Shown here: in pieces, positions 1 through 7,225 of the stretch
Layout of the letters: each line of letters starts with the position of its first letter
How positions within the stretch are numbered: the first letter of the stretch is position 1
From: Clostridiales bacterium Firm_04
Lineage (GTDB): Bacteria > Bacillota > Clostridia > Oscillospirales > Ruminococcaceae
DNA length: 64,000 nucleotides
Direction: 5' to 3'
Assembly: GCA_001603005.1 (NCBI GenBank)
Contig: LVAJ01000029.1
Location: 1-64,000, forward strand
Made by a program: the position numbers and the translations under genes
The notes under the pieces: model-generated
Told to the model about the DNA's origin: nothing
Databases searched by the model: none
Seen by the model: only the letters and a program-made list of their open reading frames with translations

Positions 1-77
1 CTTTCTCACGACTATCTCCTGAAAGTCTTTTTGGGGACTGATTCGTAAGCGATTGCCGTGGCGGGGGCTCCCCGCGC

Positions 78-106
78 TTGACAAATCGGATATCAGGGAG
101 TATAAT
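78..106 (+). promoter_or_regulatory. Promoter of the uracil permease operon
   Basis: Consensus -35 TTGACA at 78-83 and -10 TATAAT at 101-106 with a 17 bp spacer. It lies about 125 bp upstream of the permease start, leaving a leader of roughly 115 nt. Confidence 0.85.
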
Positions 107-112
107 AAAAAC

Positions 113-230
113 AATCACGCGGCGAACCCCGATGCAGACATTCTCGCATTGCCCATAGCAGCCGCAGCTGCCTTGTCTGCAAATTCAGACGGGGCTTTTT
201 TCTGCCGCGGAAAAAAGGAGGATTGTTTTC
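113..230 (+). promoter_or_regulatory. Leader with terminator/antiterminator ahead of uraA-upp
   Basis: Positions 171-190 form a 9 bp stem (CCTTGTCTG with CAGACGGGG, two G-U pairs) followed by CTTTTTT, an intrinsic terminator upstream of the first gene. The 5' arm can pair instead with GCAGACA at 134-140 (partner TGTCTGC at 174-180), enclosing a small GCAGC/GCTGC hairpin at 158-171. Mutually exclusive pairings of this kind are the layout of transcription attenuation. I see no clear PyrR binding loop, so the effector is unknown. Uracil nucleotide control is an inference from the genes behind it. Confidence 0.6.
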
Positions 231-1745
231 ATGAAGCTCACCTATGACATTGCGGACAAGCCGCGCGGCATCAAGCTGGTATTCTTCGCACTCCAGCAGA
301 TGCTTGCGATCCTTGCCGCGACCATCGCCGTCCCGATGATTGTCGGAAACGGTCTGACACCTGCTGCAGCGATGTTCGGCGCCGGCATCGGCACGATCGT
401 CTACCTGCTGTTCACGCAGTTCAAAAGTCCGGTATTCCTCGGTTCGTCATTCGCATTTCTCGGCTCGATGGCAGCGGCATTCGCCGGCGGCGTATCCATG
501 CAGCTCGGCATGCTCGGTCTCATCATCGGTGCCGCATTCGCCGGACTGGTCTATGTGCTGATCGCCCTGATCGTCAAGGCAGTCGGCGTCGGCTGGCTGA
601 ACAAGCTGATGCCGCCGGTCGTCATCGGACCGACCGTCGCGATCATCGGTCTGTCGCTCGCGGGCAACGCGGTCGGCGACCTGCAAAAGGGTGACGTCAG
701 CATCCTCATGGATGACGGCACAAGCATCATGGCAGCATCCCCGTATGCGGCGATCATCTGCGGACTGATCACGCTCGCAACTGTCATGCTCTGCTCGACC
801 TACGGCAAAAAAATGGGCAAGCTGATCCCGTTCATCATCGGCATTCTGGTCGGCTATGCGTCGGCGGCAGTGCTGACGCTGATCGGCAATGCATTGAGTC
901 TCAACGAGCTGAAACTGATTGATTTCAGCGTATTTTCGCAGTATATGATGCCGGACGGCAATGTCACGCTGCGCACATTCCTGAGCGTCCCCGACCTGAC
1001 CTTCATCAAGGCATTCAGCTGCACGGAGTCCGTTTCGAGCACCTATCTTGCAACGATCTTCGCGGCGTATGTTCCGGTCGCATTCGTGGTCTTTGCGGAG
1101 CATGTCGCTGACCACAAGAACCTCTCCTCGATCATCGGCAGAGATCTGCTGGAATCCCCCGGTCTGACGCGCACCCTGCTCGGTGACGGCATCGGCTCAA
1201 TGGTCGGCGCATTCTTCGGCGGCTGCCCGAACACCACCTACGGCGAATCCATTGCCTGCGTCGCGATCACCGGAAACGCCAGCACGCTGACGATCCTTGC
1301 AGCAGCATTCGGATGTATCCTGTTCTCGTTCATTACGCCGCTTGTCGCATTTGTCGATTCGATCCCGTCCTGCGTCATGGGCGGCGTTTGCATCGCATTG
1401 TACGGCTTCATTGCAGTATCCGGTCTGAAAATGCTCCAGAAGGTCAATCTGGACAGAAACCGCAATCTGTTTGTCGCATCGGTGATCCTGATTGCCGGCA
1501 TCGGCGGGCTGAGCCTGCATTTCGGTGAGATCACGATCACCGAGATCGCGACCGCGCTGATCCTCGGCATCCTGACGAACACCATGCTCGCAAAGGACAA
1601 GGAGCCGGAGCGCGCCGCGGAGATCCCCGCAAAGAATGCGGCACCGGCAGTCCATGCAGATGCGCCGCAGCAGCCCGCAAAGCAGTATCCGCAGCAGAAC
1701 AGAAAGCATAAAAAGGGCGGCAAGGGCAAGAAAAAGCGCAAATAA
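231..1745 (+). CDS. uraA: Uracil/xanthine permease, NCS2 family (UraA-like)
   Basis: A 504-residue polytopic membrane protein of the nucleobase:cation symporter-2 family, expected to import uracil across the cytoplasmic membrane. The N-terminal region has the family's QQMLAILAATIAVPMIVG segment and the FLGSSFAF motif around residue 70, followed by multiple membrane segments to about residue 450. GGAGG lies 8 bases before the ATG. It precedes upp by 57 bp, and permease plus phosphoribosyltransferase is the standard uracil salvage pair, which favours uracil over xanthine. Odd feature: the last 50 or so residues form an extra soluble tail rich in Ala, Pro and Gln that ends in a dense Lys/Arg stretch. 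This tail is not part of the family core, and its role is unknown. Confidence 0.9.
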   Translation: MKLTYDIADKPRGIKLVFFALQQMLAILAATIAVPMIVGNGLTPAAAMFGAGIGTIVYLLFTQFKSPVFLGSSFAFLGSMAAAFAGGVSMQLGMLGLIIGAAFAGLVYVLIALIVKAVGVGWLNKLMPPVVIGPTVAIIGLSLAGNAVGDLQKGDVSILMDDGTSIMAASPYAAIICGLITLATVMLCSTYGKKMGKLIPFIIGILVGYASAAVLTLIGNALSLNELKLIDFSVFSQYMMPDGNVTLRTFLSVPDLTFIKAFSCTESVSSTYLATIFAAYVPVAFVVFAEHVADHKNLSSIIGRDLLESPGLTRTLLGDGIGSMVGAFFGGCPNTTYGESIACVAITGNASTLTILAAAFGCILFSFITPLVAFVDSIPSCVMGGVCIALYGFIAVSGLKMLQKVNLDRNRNLFVASVILIAGIGGLSLHFGEITITEIATALILGILTNTMLAKDKEPERAAEIPAKNAAPAVHADAPQQPAKQYPQQNRKHKKGGKGKKKRK

Positions 1746-1802
1746 TTTCCATAACGGCAGATCGCTGCCGGACTGATACAAATACAGAAAGGACATGATA
1801 TT

Positions 1803-2432
1803 ATGGGAAAAACAGTCATTCTGGATCATCCGCTGATCCAGCACAAGATCACGCTGCTGCGTGACGAAAAGACCGGCACACGGGATTTCCGCATTCTGGT
1901 CGAGGAAATCGCGATGCTCATGGGTTATGAAGCGATGCGCGACCTACCGACAGAGCTGGTCGAGGTCAAGACGCCGATCGCGACAGCAATGGAGCCGATG
2001 CTCTCCGGCAAAAAGCTCGCAGTTGTGCCGATTCTGCGCGCCGGACTCGGCATGGTGGACGGCATTCTCGCGCTTGTGCCCTCGGCAAAGGTCGGTCACA
2101 TCGGACTGTACCGCGATGAGGTGACGCACGAGCCGCACGAATACTTCTGCAAGCTGCCCGGCGGCATTGACGAGCGTCTTGTCATTCTGCCGGATCCGAT
2201 GCTTGCGACCGGCGGCTCCGCGATTCAGGCAGTGGATTTCATCAAGGCAAAGGGCTGCACGAATATCAAGTTCATGTGTATCATTGCGGCGCCGGAAGGT
2301 CTGAAGGCATTGCAGGAAGCGCATCCGGACATTGACATTTACTGCGGATGCGTGGACAGTCATCTCAATGAGAACGCCTACATTGTTCCCGGTCTCGGCG
2401 ATGCGGGCGACCGCATCTTCGGCACGAAGTAA
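1803..2432 (+). CDS. upp: Uracil phosphoribosyltransferase
   Basis: This 209-residue cytosolic enzyme converts uracil and PRPP to UMP, completing salvage of the uracil imported by the preceding permease. Length matches the family. Visible landmarks are [14 protein letters not shown] around residue 75, which belongs to the uracil-binding half, and the PRPP-binding loop [10 protein letters not shown] around residue 131. The C-terminal stretch [12 protein letters not shown] is the family's uracil-binding tail. AAAGGACAT gives a ribosome binding site. No terminator separates it from uraA, so both are probably one transcript under the attenuator upstream. The stop codon is followed within a few bases by a long mosaic repeat. 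Confidence 0.96.
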   Translation: MGKTVILDHPLIQHKITLLRDEKTGTRDFRILVEEIAMLMGYEAMRDLPTELVEVKTPIATAMEPMLSGKKLAVVPILRAGLGMVDGILALVPSAKVGHIGLYRDEVTHEPHEYFCKLPGGIDERLVILPDPMLATGGSAIQAVDFIKAKGCTNIKFMCIIAAPEGLKALQEAHPDIDIYCGCVDSHLNENAYIVPGLGDAGDRIFGTK

Positions 2433-2435
2433 AGA

Positions 2436-3096
2436 GGTATCGCTTTGCGATGATCTATAATGGGCTTTCAGCCCAAGCCTGCCCAAAGGGATTGCATCCC
2501 TTTGGGCGGGGAGCCCCCGCGGGCATATTCCTACGGAGTGCGGCAGCGTGGCTCGCCCAACAGTCGCAGTACACGCCGCTGGACGCGGCTTCTCATTCGT
2601 GACTGCTCCCAGCATGTTGCGCACCGCATACGCAGATAAGCGCACGACCGTGTTTCCGCAAACGCATCCGAGTAACGCACGGCGCTACCGGCGCGCACAG
2701 CATTCAAGTTTCGCTCAAGCCTTTTCAAAGGCTTGCAGGTCGAGGGCAGCGCCCTCGTCGCCCGTCGCAACGGGCGAAACTCCCCTAGCGTTCAAGAGCT
2801 TGGCGGGCTTGGGGACTTGCGATAGAAGCCCCATTCTATAATAGCATCCGCGAAGCGGATACTTCTTTGAGGACATGCAAACGAACATGCATCTGACATT
2901 CACATTTACATTCATATTGACATACAACCGGACACGCAAACAAAAAGTGAAAAGTGAATGGTGAATAACGAAAAGTGAAAAACAGCGGTATCGCTCCGCG
3001 ATAATTTTGAATGGGCTTCACGCACGCTTCGCTATGAGTTTGCAAGCAAACGCACCAAGCCTGACCAAAGGGATTGCGACATCCATTTGGAATCTC
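2436..3096. repeat. Mosaic repeat locus 1 (modules A, C, E, F, D, A)
   Basis: This roughly 700 bp spacer contains no credible gene. Module A (2436-2506) holds GGTATCGC..GCGATGA, GGGCTTTCAGCCC and a CCAAAGG..CCTTTGG hairpin. Module C (about 2507-2612) runs to the GCCGCTGGACGCGGC hairpin and CTGCTCCCAGC. Module E (2689-2880) is a hairpin string with stems at 2717-2734, 2741-2757 and 2759-2776. Module F (2875-2940) is degenerate ACATGCA/ACATTCA copies. Module D (2945-2985) is GTGAA-type heptads. A second, altered A copy covers 2986-3096. The same modules recur at six other spacers of the window. Confidence 0.85.
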
Positions 3097-3112
3097 ATTA
3101 TGATATAGAATT

Positions 3113-3147
3113 TGCCCCGAAGTGCGTTTGTTTCGCACTTCGGGGCA
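3113..3147 (-). terminator. Hairpin downstream of the sortase operon
   Basis: A perfect 14 bp stem (3113-3126 with 3134-3147, TGCCCCGAAGTGCG type) and a 7-base loop lie 31 bp past the last stop of the minus-strand operon. The following T tract is weak, so termination efficiency is uncertain. Confidence 0.6.
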
Positions 3148-3178
3148 TTGCTGTAAAAATGAATCACGCATCGCGCGG

Positions 3179-4078
3179 TCAGTGCTTTGCCTGCCTGATG
3201 CGTTCTTTGCGTCTGCGCAGACCGTGCAGCAGACCGAACAGCAGATAACAGCAGACCGCCGCTGCAATGCCGCCGATCGCCGTGACGATCACCGCATGCG
3301 TGCCGTGATAGAGATACCCGGTCACCGCCGCAAAGGTGTGATCCGCCTTGACCGCGAACCGGTCAAACCAGCGCGTCTGCTGGAGCCAGCATGCAGGGAT
3401 CAGCAGCAGCACCGATGCGATCAGCGCGCCCGTGCCGGTCCAGTACAGACCGGTTTCCGGCTCCCTGTGATTCGCGAAAAACAGCAGCACGATGAAGACC
3501 AGCACCGCTGCAAACGCCGCCGCGACCGCATAGCCCGCCCACGGAATGAACCGCTTTGCCGTATTCAGCACGCCGGTTTCCGAGAGCATCCCGAATCGGA
3601 ACACATCGCATGCGGAAAGGATCCGCTCCTCTGCATTTGCCTTTGCATTGCGCACTGCTTCGGAATAGGCATCGTCCTTTTCGACATGATGCTCCTTTGC
3701 ATAGATCTCAAAAAACTGTTCGATCTTGCCGTTGAGATCCTGAAAATCATGCGTAATTTCCAGCTTTGCGGTCTCGCCGCGCAGATAGGAAAAACCGTTT
3801 TTGATGCCGTCGCGGATCATCGGTTCGAGCTGCTCCGGCGTGATCGCATCCGCATACACCGAAGCGGAAATGCCGGTCGTGCTCTCCGCCGCACGGAAAT
3901 CCGCTTTCAGAGAGGCATGCACCTTCTCCGCAAGCTGCTGCTCTGCGACAAGCGGCAGAACGGCTTCCGTATGCAGCATCCGGAACCGCACAACGCCCGC
4001 AAGCGCCGCAAAAACACACGAAAAAATCAGAAAAATCGTCAGAATCACACCGGCAATATAGGTAGATGTTTTTTTCAA
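3179..4078 (-). CDS. Four-helix membrane protein of the sortase operon, unknown function
   Basis: A 299-residue protein I cannot assign to a family. One membrane segment lies at residues 8-30. It is followed by an extracytoplasmic domain of about 150 residues rich in charged helices, then three further membrane segments around 177-200, 212-230 and 255-280, and a basic Arg/Lys C-terminus. The start is TTG at 4076-4078: GGGGG precedes it by 8 bases and the N-terminus reads MKKTSTYIAGVILTIF. It is the last gene of the four-gene minus operon, 27 bp after the sortase, so it may be an accessory or another surface component. That role is inferred from position only. Confidence 0.75.
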   Translation of the reverse strand: MKKTSTYIAGVILTIFLIFSCVFAALAGVVRFRMLHTEAVLPLVAEQQLAEKVHASLKADFRAAESTTGISASVYADAITPEQLEPMIRDGIKNGFSYLRGETAKLEITHDFQDLNGKIEQFFEIYAKEHHVEKDDAYSEAVRNAKANAEERILSACDVFRFGMLSETGVLNTAKRFIPWAGYAVAAAFAAVLVFIVLLFFANHREPETGLYWTGTGALIASVLLLIPACWLQQTRWFDRFAVKADHTFAAVTGYLYHGTHAVIVTAIGGIAAAVCCYLLFGLLHGLRRRKERIRQAKH

Positions 4079-4105
4079 GTCGTAACCCCCGTTCCGTATC
4101 CTGCA

Positions 4106-4792
4106 TCATTCTGCCGGCGCATTGAACTTCTTGCTGACCGGTTTGCAGCGGACGCCGATCCGCTGATCCGCGCTGCCGATGACCTGCGGCGCGCAGGTGT
4201 AGAGCGTCAGCACCTCATCCTTTGTGACCGCGAGATAGCGCTTGTCATTCTTATCGAAGCTGATCGTCTCCGTCACCTGATAGGTGAAGCTGCCGTAATT
4301 GGTGTAGAGCACGATCTCGTCGCCGACTTTCAGCTTGCTGAGATCGGAAAAGTACGTATCAACATGCGCATCAATGACGGCATTGCCGGTCTCGCCGATG
4401 ATCGCGGACTGTGTGCTCTGGCATGCGCCGCGTTCCAGCAGCTCCGCATTGACGCCGTAATAGACGCCGACGGTCAGGTCGATCGCATCCGCCTCCAAAA
4501 CGGCATACTGCTCGCCGAACACCGGATACTTGATCGCGCCCTCGCTGTAGGTCTCGGAATCGGGCTTCTGCTCCGTGTCGATCTCGTTTTCAATGATATG
4601 CAGTCCGGCGGTGGTGCCGGTCGTTTTCAGGTTATCCATGAACGCAATGTTCAGGTATTTCTGCAAACTGTGTACCGGCGCAAGCGCATAGCACAGCACG
4701 AGAATGCCGCCGGTCAGCAGCAGAAGCAGCAGCGGCGTCAGCAGATATGCCGGCAGCGCGCTGCGTTTTTTGATCTGTTGTTCTTCAGCCAT
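4106..4792 (-). CDS. Sortase (LPxTG-type cysteine transpeptidase)
   Basis: This 228-residue membrane-anchored transpeptidase is expected to cleave sorting signals of secreted proteins and attach them to the cell wall or to each other. Residues 15-40 are a single N-terminal membrane anchor. The catalytic triad is visible as His143 in VIDAHVDTYF, Cys200 in TLYTC, and Arg211 or Arg215 in QRIGVRC. The TLYTC signature resembles class D-like sortases, but I cannot fix the class by eye. A longer frame begins at 4822, but GGAGG lies 7 bases before ATG 4790-4792, so that start is preferred. It overlaps the upstream substrate-like gene by 8 bp and sits in a tight operon with two paralogous candidate substrates. 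Confidence 0.9.
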   Translation of the reverse strand: MAEEQQIKKRSALPAYLLTPLLLLLLTGGILVLCYALAPVHSLQKYLNIAFMDNLKTTGTTAGLHIIENEIDTEQKPDSETYSEGAIKYPVFGEQYAVLEADAIDLTVGVYYGVNAELLERGACQSTQSAIIGETGNAVIDAHVDTYFSDLSKLKVGDEIVLYTNYGSFTYQVTETISFDKNDKRYLAVTKDEVLTLYTCAPQVIGSADQRIGVRCKPVSKKFNAPAE

Positions 4793-5597
4793 TGGTCGCC
4801 TCCTGTTTTCTGCTGCGGACACCGAGCCATGTCAGTCCGCCGATCGCTGCAAGCGTCATCATGCCGCCGCACAGCACCGGAACCGTCATGTCCCAGCCGG
4901 TCGGATCGACCGAAAGTCCGAGCGAAGATGCGTCCAGCAGATTGCCGTCGCTGTCGCGCACCGATATTTTCAGATTGCCGTCGGAGAGATCATCCACCGA
5001 AACATGCATGCCCATCTGGTCGGCAGTATCCGACATGCCCGCAACGATATCGCGTTTCCGGTCGGGATCCAGCTGCCGCAGAATGCTGTTGCGCTCCTCC
5101 GGCGAAAGCGTTCCGAGGAACGGCACCCGCTCATCTTCGGGCAGGCTGTCCACATAGGCGCGCTTTTCTTCGAGCGTCATTTCAGCGAACGGCTTCTCCG
5201 GCTTGACAGACGGCTCGAACGGCGCAGGTTCGTCTTTTTCGGGCGTATCATCCTGATCCGCGTATTTTTTGCGGTAATAATCCGCGAGTTTTTCCGGCGA
5301 AACGCCCATTTCCTCTGCGATCGCCGCCCAGACATAGGCTGCGCCGTTCTCATGGATCAGCGCCACCCATTCGTCATAGCTGCGGTACTGCCCGTTCATT
5401 TCCATGCCGTTTTCATCGTGCAGCATGTTCGGAAACTGATTGCGCGTATCCTGGATCATGCCGGCAGGCATCCCGACATCTTCCATTGCCTGATAGACGT
5501 CCTCGACAGTCGCCGCGGCAAAGGCGGGTACGGTCAGCAGCATTGCCGCCGCAGCCGCCGCACAGAAAGCCGCCGCAATGCGTTCAGACAGCTTCAT
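4785..5597 (-). CDS. Secreted membrane-tethered protein, candidate sortase substrate (paralog 2)
   Basis: A 270-residue protein with a signal peptide (cleavage likely after AFA, residues 24-26), an ectodomain, a C-terminal hydrophobic helix at about 237-260 and a basic RSRKQ end. This is the architecture of a sortase substrate. The ectodomain starts with VEDVYQAMEDVGMP, has an acidic/proline linker near 115-130, and a second conserved part (MTLEEKRAYVDSLPEDER, then SPEERNSILRQLDPD). Just before the helix stands VDPTGWDMTVPVL, where D-x-T-G aligns with LPxTG. It is paralogous along its length to the gene upstream. Its ATG overlaps the end of that gene by 14 bp, and it overlaps the sortase. Function of the ectodomain is unknown. 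Confidence 0.85.
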   Translation of the reverse strand: MKLSERIAAAFCAAAAAAMLLTVPAFAAATVEDVYQAMEDVGMPAGMIQDTRNQFPNMLHDENGMEMNGQYRSYDEWVALIHENGAAYVWAAIAEEMGVSPEKLADYYRKKYADQDDTPEKDEPAPFEPSVKPEKPFAEMTLEEKRAYVDSLPEDERVPFLGTLSPEERNSILRQLDPDRKRDIVAGMSDTADQMGMHVSVDDLSDGNLKISVRDSDGNLLDASSLGLSVDPTGWDMTVPVLCGGMMTLAAIGGLTWLGVRSRKQEATNG

Positions 5598-6408
5598 CGG
5601 AATACCCCTCTCTGCGGGAGCGCTTCGCCAGCAGCAGGAGCCCGCCCGCCGCCAGCAAGATCACGGCAGAGGAACCGAGCACGGGAACGGTCTTGTCCCA
5701 GCCGGTATCGTCCGCACCTGCGCTGACGGAATTGGAGTCGATCAGGTCGCCCTCGCTGTTCCGGACGGCATAGCTGATGCCGTTGCCGTCAAGCTGATCG
5801 ACCGAAATATGCATGCCGAGCTGCTCGCCGAGCCCGATGAATCCGCTCATGACATTCGCCTGACTGTCCGGCGCCATCTGCTTGATGATGCTGTTGCGCT
5901 CGGAATTGGAAAGCGATGCGAGAAATGCCGCGCGCTGGTCTTCCGGCAGGCTTGCCACATAGTCCTGCTTTTCCTGCAAGGTCATGTTGATGAACAGCTT
6001 GCCGTCCACGGTGACGGGCGCGGCAGTGGTCTGTGTCTGCTCCGGCTCATCGGGTGTTTCCGGTGCAGCGGTCTCCGTGGCTTTCATCTCCTCGCGGATA
6101 TCGGTTCCGGAGACATTGAACTGCTTGCCGACCTCGTCCCAGATATCGTCCTCGTAGAGCTCGATCATATCCGCCCAGACGTCATATGTGAAATAGGTGT
6201 CATTGATCTGCATGCCCTCGTCATCGTGCGGCGTGTTCTGATACTGTGTTTTTGCTTCCTGCACCATAGATTCGGGCATGCCGATCCGGCGCATGGCTGC
6301 GTATACGTCTTCGACGCTTCCCTCTGCAGAGCAGTGCAGCGAGCATGCGCCCATTGCAAGGAGCGCAGCCGGCAGTGCCGCAGAAAGACGCTTCCGGATT
6401 GTTTTCAT
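5584..6408 (-). CDS. Secreted membrane-tethered protein, candidate sortase substrate (paralog 1)
   Basis: A 274-residue protein that is the first gene of the sortase operon. It has a signal peptide (residues 1-28), then SVEDVYAAMRRIGMPESMVQ, an acidic Thr/Glu-rich linker near 125-145, the repeat-like MTLQEKQDYVASLPEDQR and SNSERNSIIKQMAPD segments, and a C-terminal helix followed by AKRSRRE. ADDTGWDKTVPVLG precedes the helix and matches VDPTGWDMTVPVL of its paralog, so TGWD-TVPVL is the best conserved segment outside the N-terminus. The second half resembles neither a lectin nor an enzyme that I recognise. Expression starts from the promoter at 6489-6517. Confidence 0.85.
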   Translation of the reverse strand: MKTIRKRLSAALPAALLAMGACSLHCSAEGSVEDVYAAMRRIGMPESMVQEAKTQYQNTPHDDEGMQINDTYFTYDVWADMIELYEDDIWDEVGKQFNVSGTDIREEMKATETAAPETPDEPEQTQTTAAPVTVDGKLFINMTLQEKQDYVASLPEDQRAAFLASLSNSERNSIIKQMAPDSQANVMSGFIGLGEQLGMHISVDQLDGNGISYAVRNSEGDLIDSNSVSAGADDTGWDKTVPVLGSSAVILLAAGGLLLLAKRSRREGYSDEAV

Positions 6409-6488
6409 AGGATCATCCTTTCGGTTGTTCCGGAAAAGCTCCGGCAGTTCGCCGGAACGGTTTCAGTACCGGATACGGTACATCTGCT

Positions 6489-6517
6489 ATTATACCACAA
6501 ATCGCAAGGAAATGCAA
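6489..6517 (-). promoter_or_regulatory. Promoter of the sortase operon
   Basis: On the minus strand TTGCAT (6512-6517) and TATAAT (6489-6494) are separated by 17 bp, about 80 bp upstream of the first start codon. The promoter abuts repeat module C. Confidence 0.8.
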
Positions 6518-6519
6518 GC

Positions 6520-7160
6520 AGCGCGGAGCCCGCGCCGGCATATTCCTCCGGGCGGGCAGTGCCCGCATCCAATCCCCTCCGGGAGCCGGCAGCGTGGCTC
6601 TCCCAACATTCGCAGTACACGCCGCTGATCGCGGCTTCTCATTCATGACTGCTCCCAGCGAAAAAAGTGAATGGTGAATAGTGAAGAATGAATAGTGAAA
6701 AACGGAACACATCGGGAGCATAAGCAGGCGGACGCGGACGGCGAAAGCGTTCAAGACAACTGAACCCCGAAGAATCCGAAACGGCAGCGGCGCGCACTTT
6801 AGAGAGGAGAGAGTAAGGAAAGAGGGAGCGCGAGGGGGAGAACCTTAGGGAGAGGGGAGACCGGAGCAGAGCGACGACTTCCCTCTTCCTATGGTGCTTC
6901 CCCTCGCATTCGCGCCCAGCGGGCAGTGCCCGCCTCCATTTCCCTCCGGGAGCCGGTTTCGCGGACTGTCCCCGCATTCGTAGCACACGCCGCTATTCGC
7001 GGCTTCTGTGGCGTGACTGTTCCCAATAGATAGAGTGAATGGTGAATGGTGAAAAATGAATAGTGAAAAACGGAACACATCGGGAGCATACGGCGCGGAC
7101 TGTCCCCGCATTTACTGTACGCGCCGCTGGACGCGGCTTCTCAATCGTATCTTCTCCCCG
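6520..7160. repeat. Mosaic repeat locus 2 (C, D, G, C, D, C)
   Basis: No credible gene lies here. Module C copies are at about 6537-6655, 6915-7026 and a shortened one at 7090-7150. Each carries GGGAGCC..GGCTC or a relic of it and a GCCGC..GCGGC hairpin whose loop varies (CTGATC, CTATTC, CTGGAC). Module D (GTGAATGGTGAATAGTGAA) follows at 6662-6705 and 7030-7075. A purine-rich module G (about 6795-6895) matches the opposite strand at 38.1 and 45.7 kb. The C-D-G order recurs inverted at those two places. Confidence 0.85.
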
Positions 7161-7177
7161 CAATTTGTTCACATACG

Positions 7178-7216
7178 AAAACGCACCGCAGATTGTTTCG
7201 CTCCGCGGTGCGTTTT
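7178..7216 (-). terminator. Terminator of the LRR/dockerin gene
   Basis: A 12 bp perfect stem (AAAACGCACCGC at 7178-7189 with GCGGTGCGTTTT at 7205-7216) begins 9 bp past the stop at 7226 and ends in T4 on either strand. Confidence 0.85.
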
Positions 7217-7225
7217 GATTTGCTG

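Noticed and set aside
53-247. 64-codon frame across the uraA leader
   Set aside because: It starts before the promoter, has no ribosome site and runs through the attenuator into the permease start.
2548-2841. Open frames within repeat modules (also near 15361-15942, 16079-16357, 38215-38841)
   Set aside because: They follow hairpin repeats, lack ribosome sites, and their peptides recur only because the DNA repeats recur.
2689-2880. Integron attC sites or IS ends for module E
   Set aside because: No integrase or transposase in the window, no terminal inverted repeats or target duplications that I can see.
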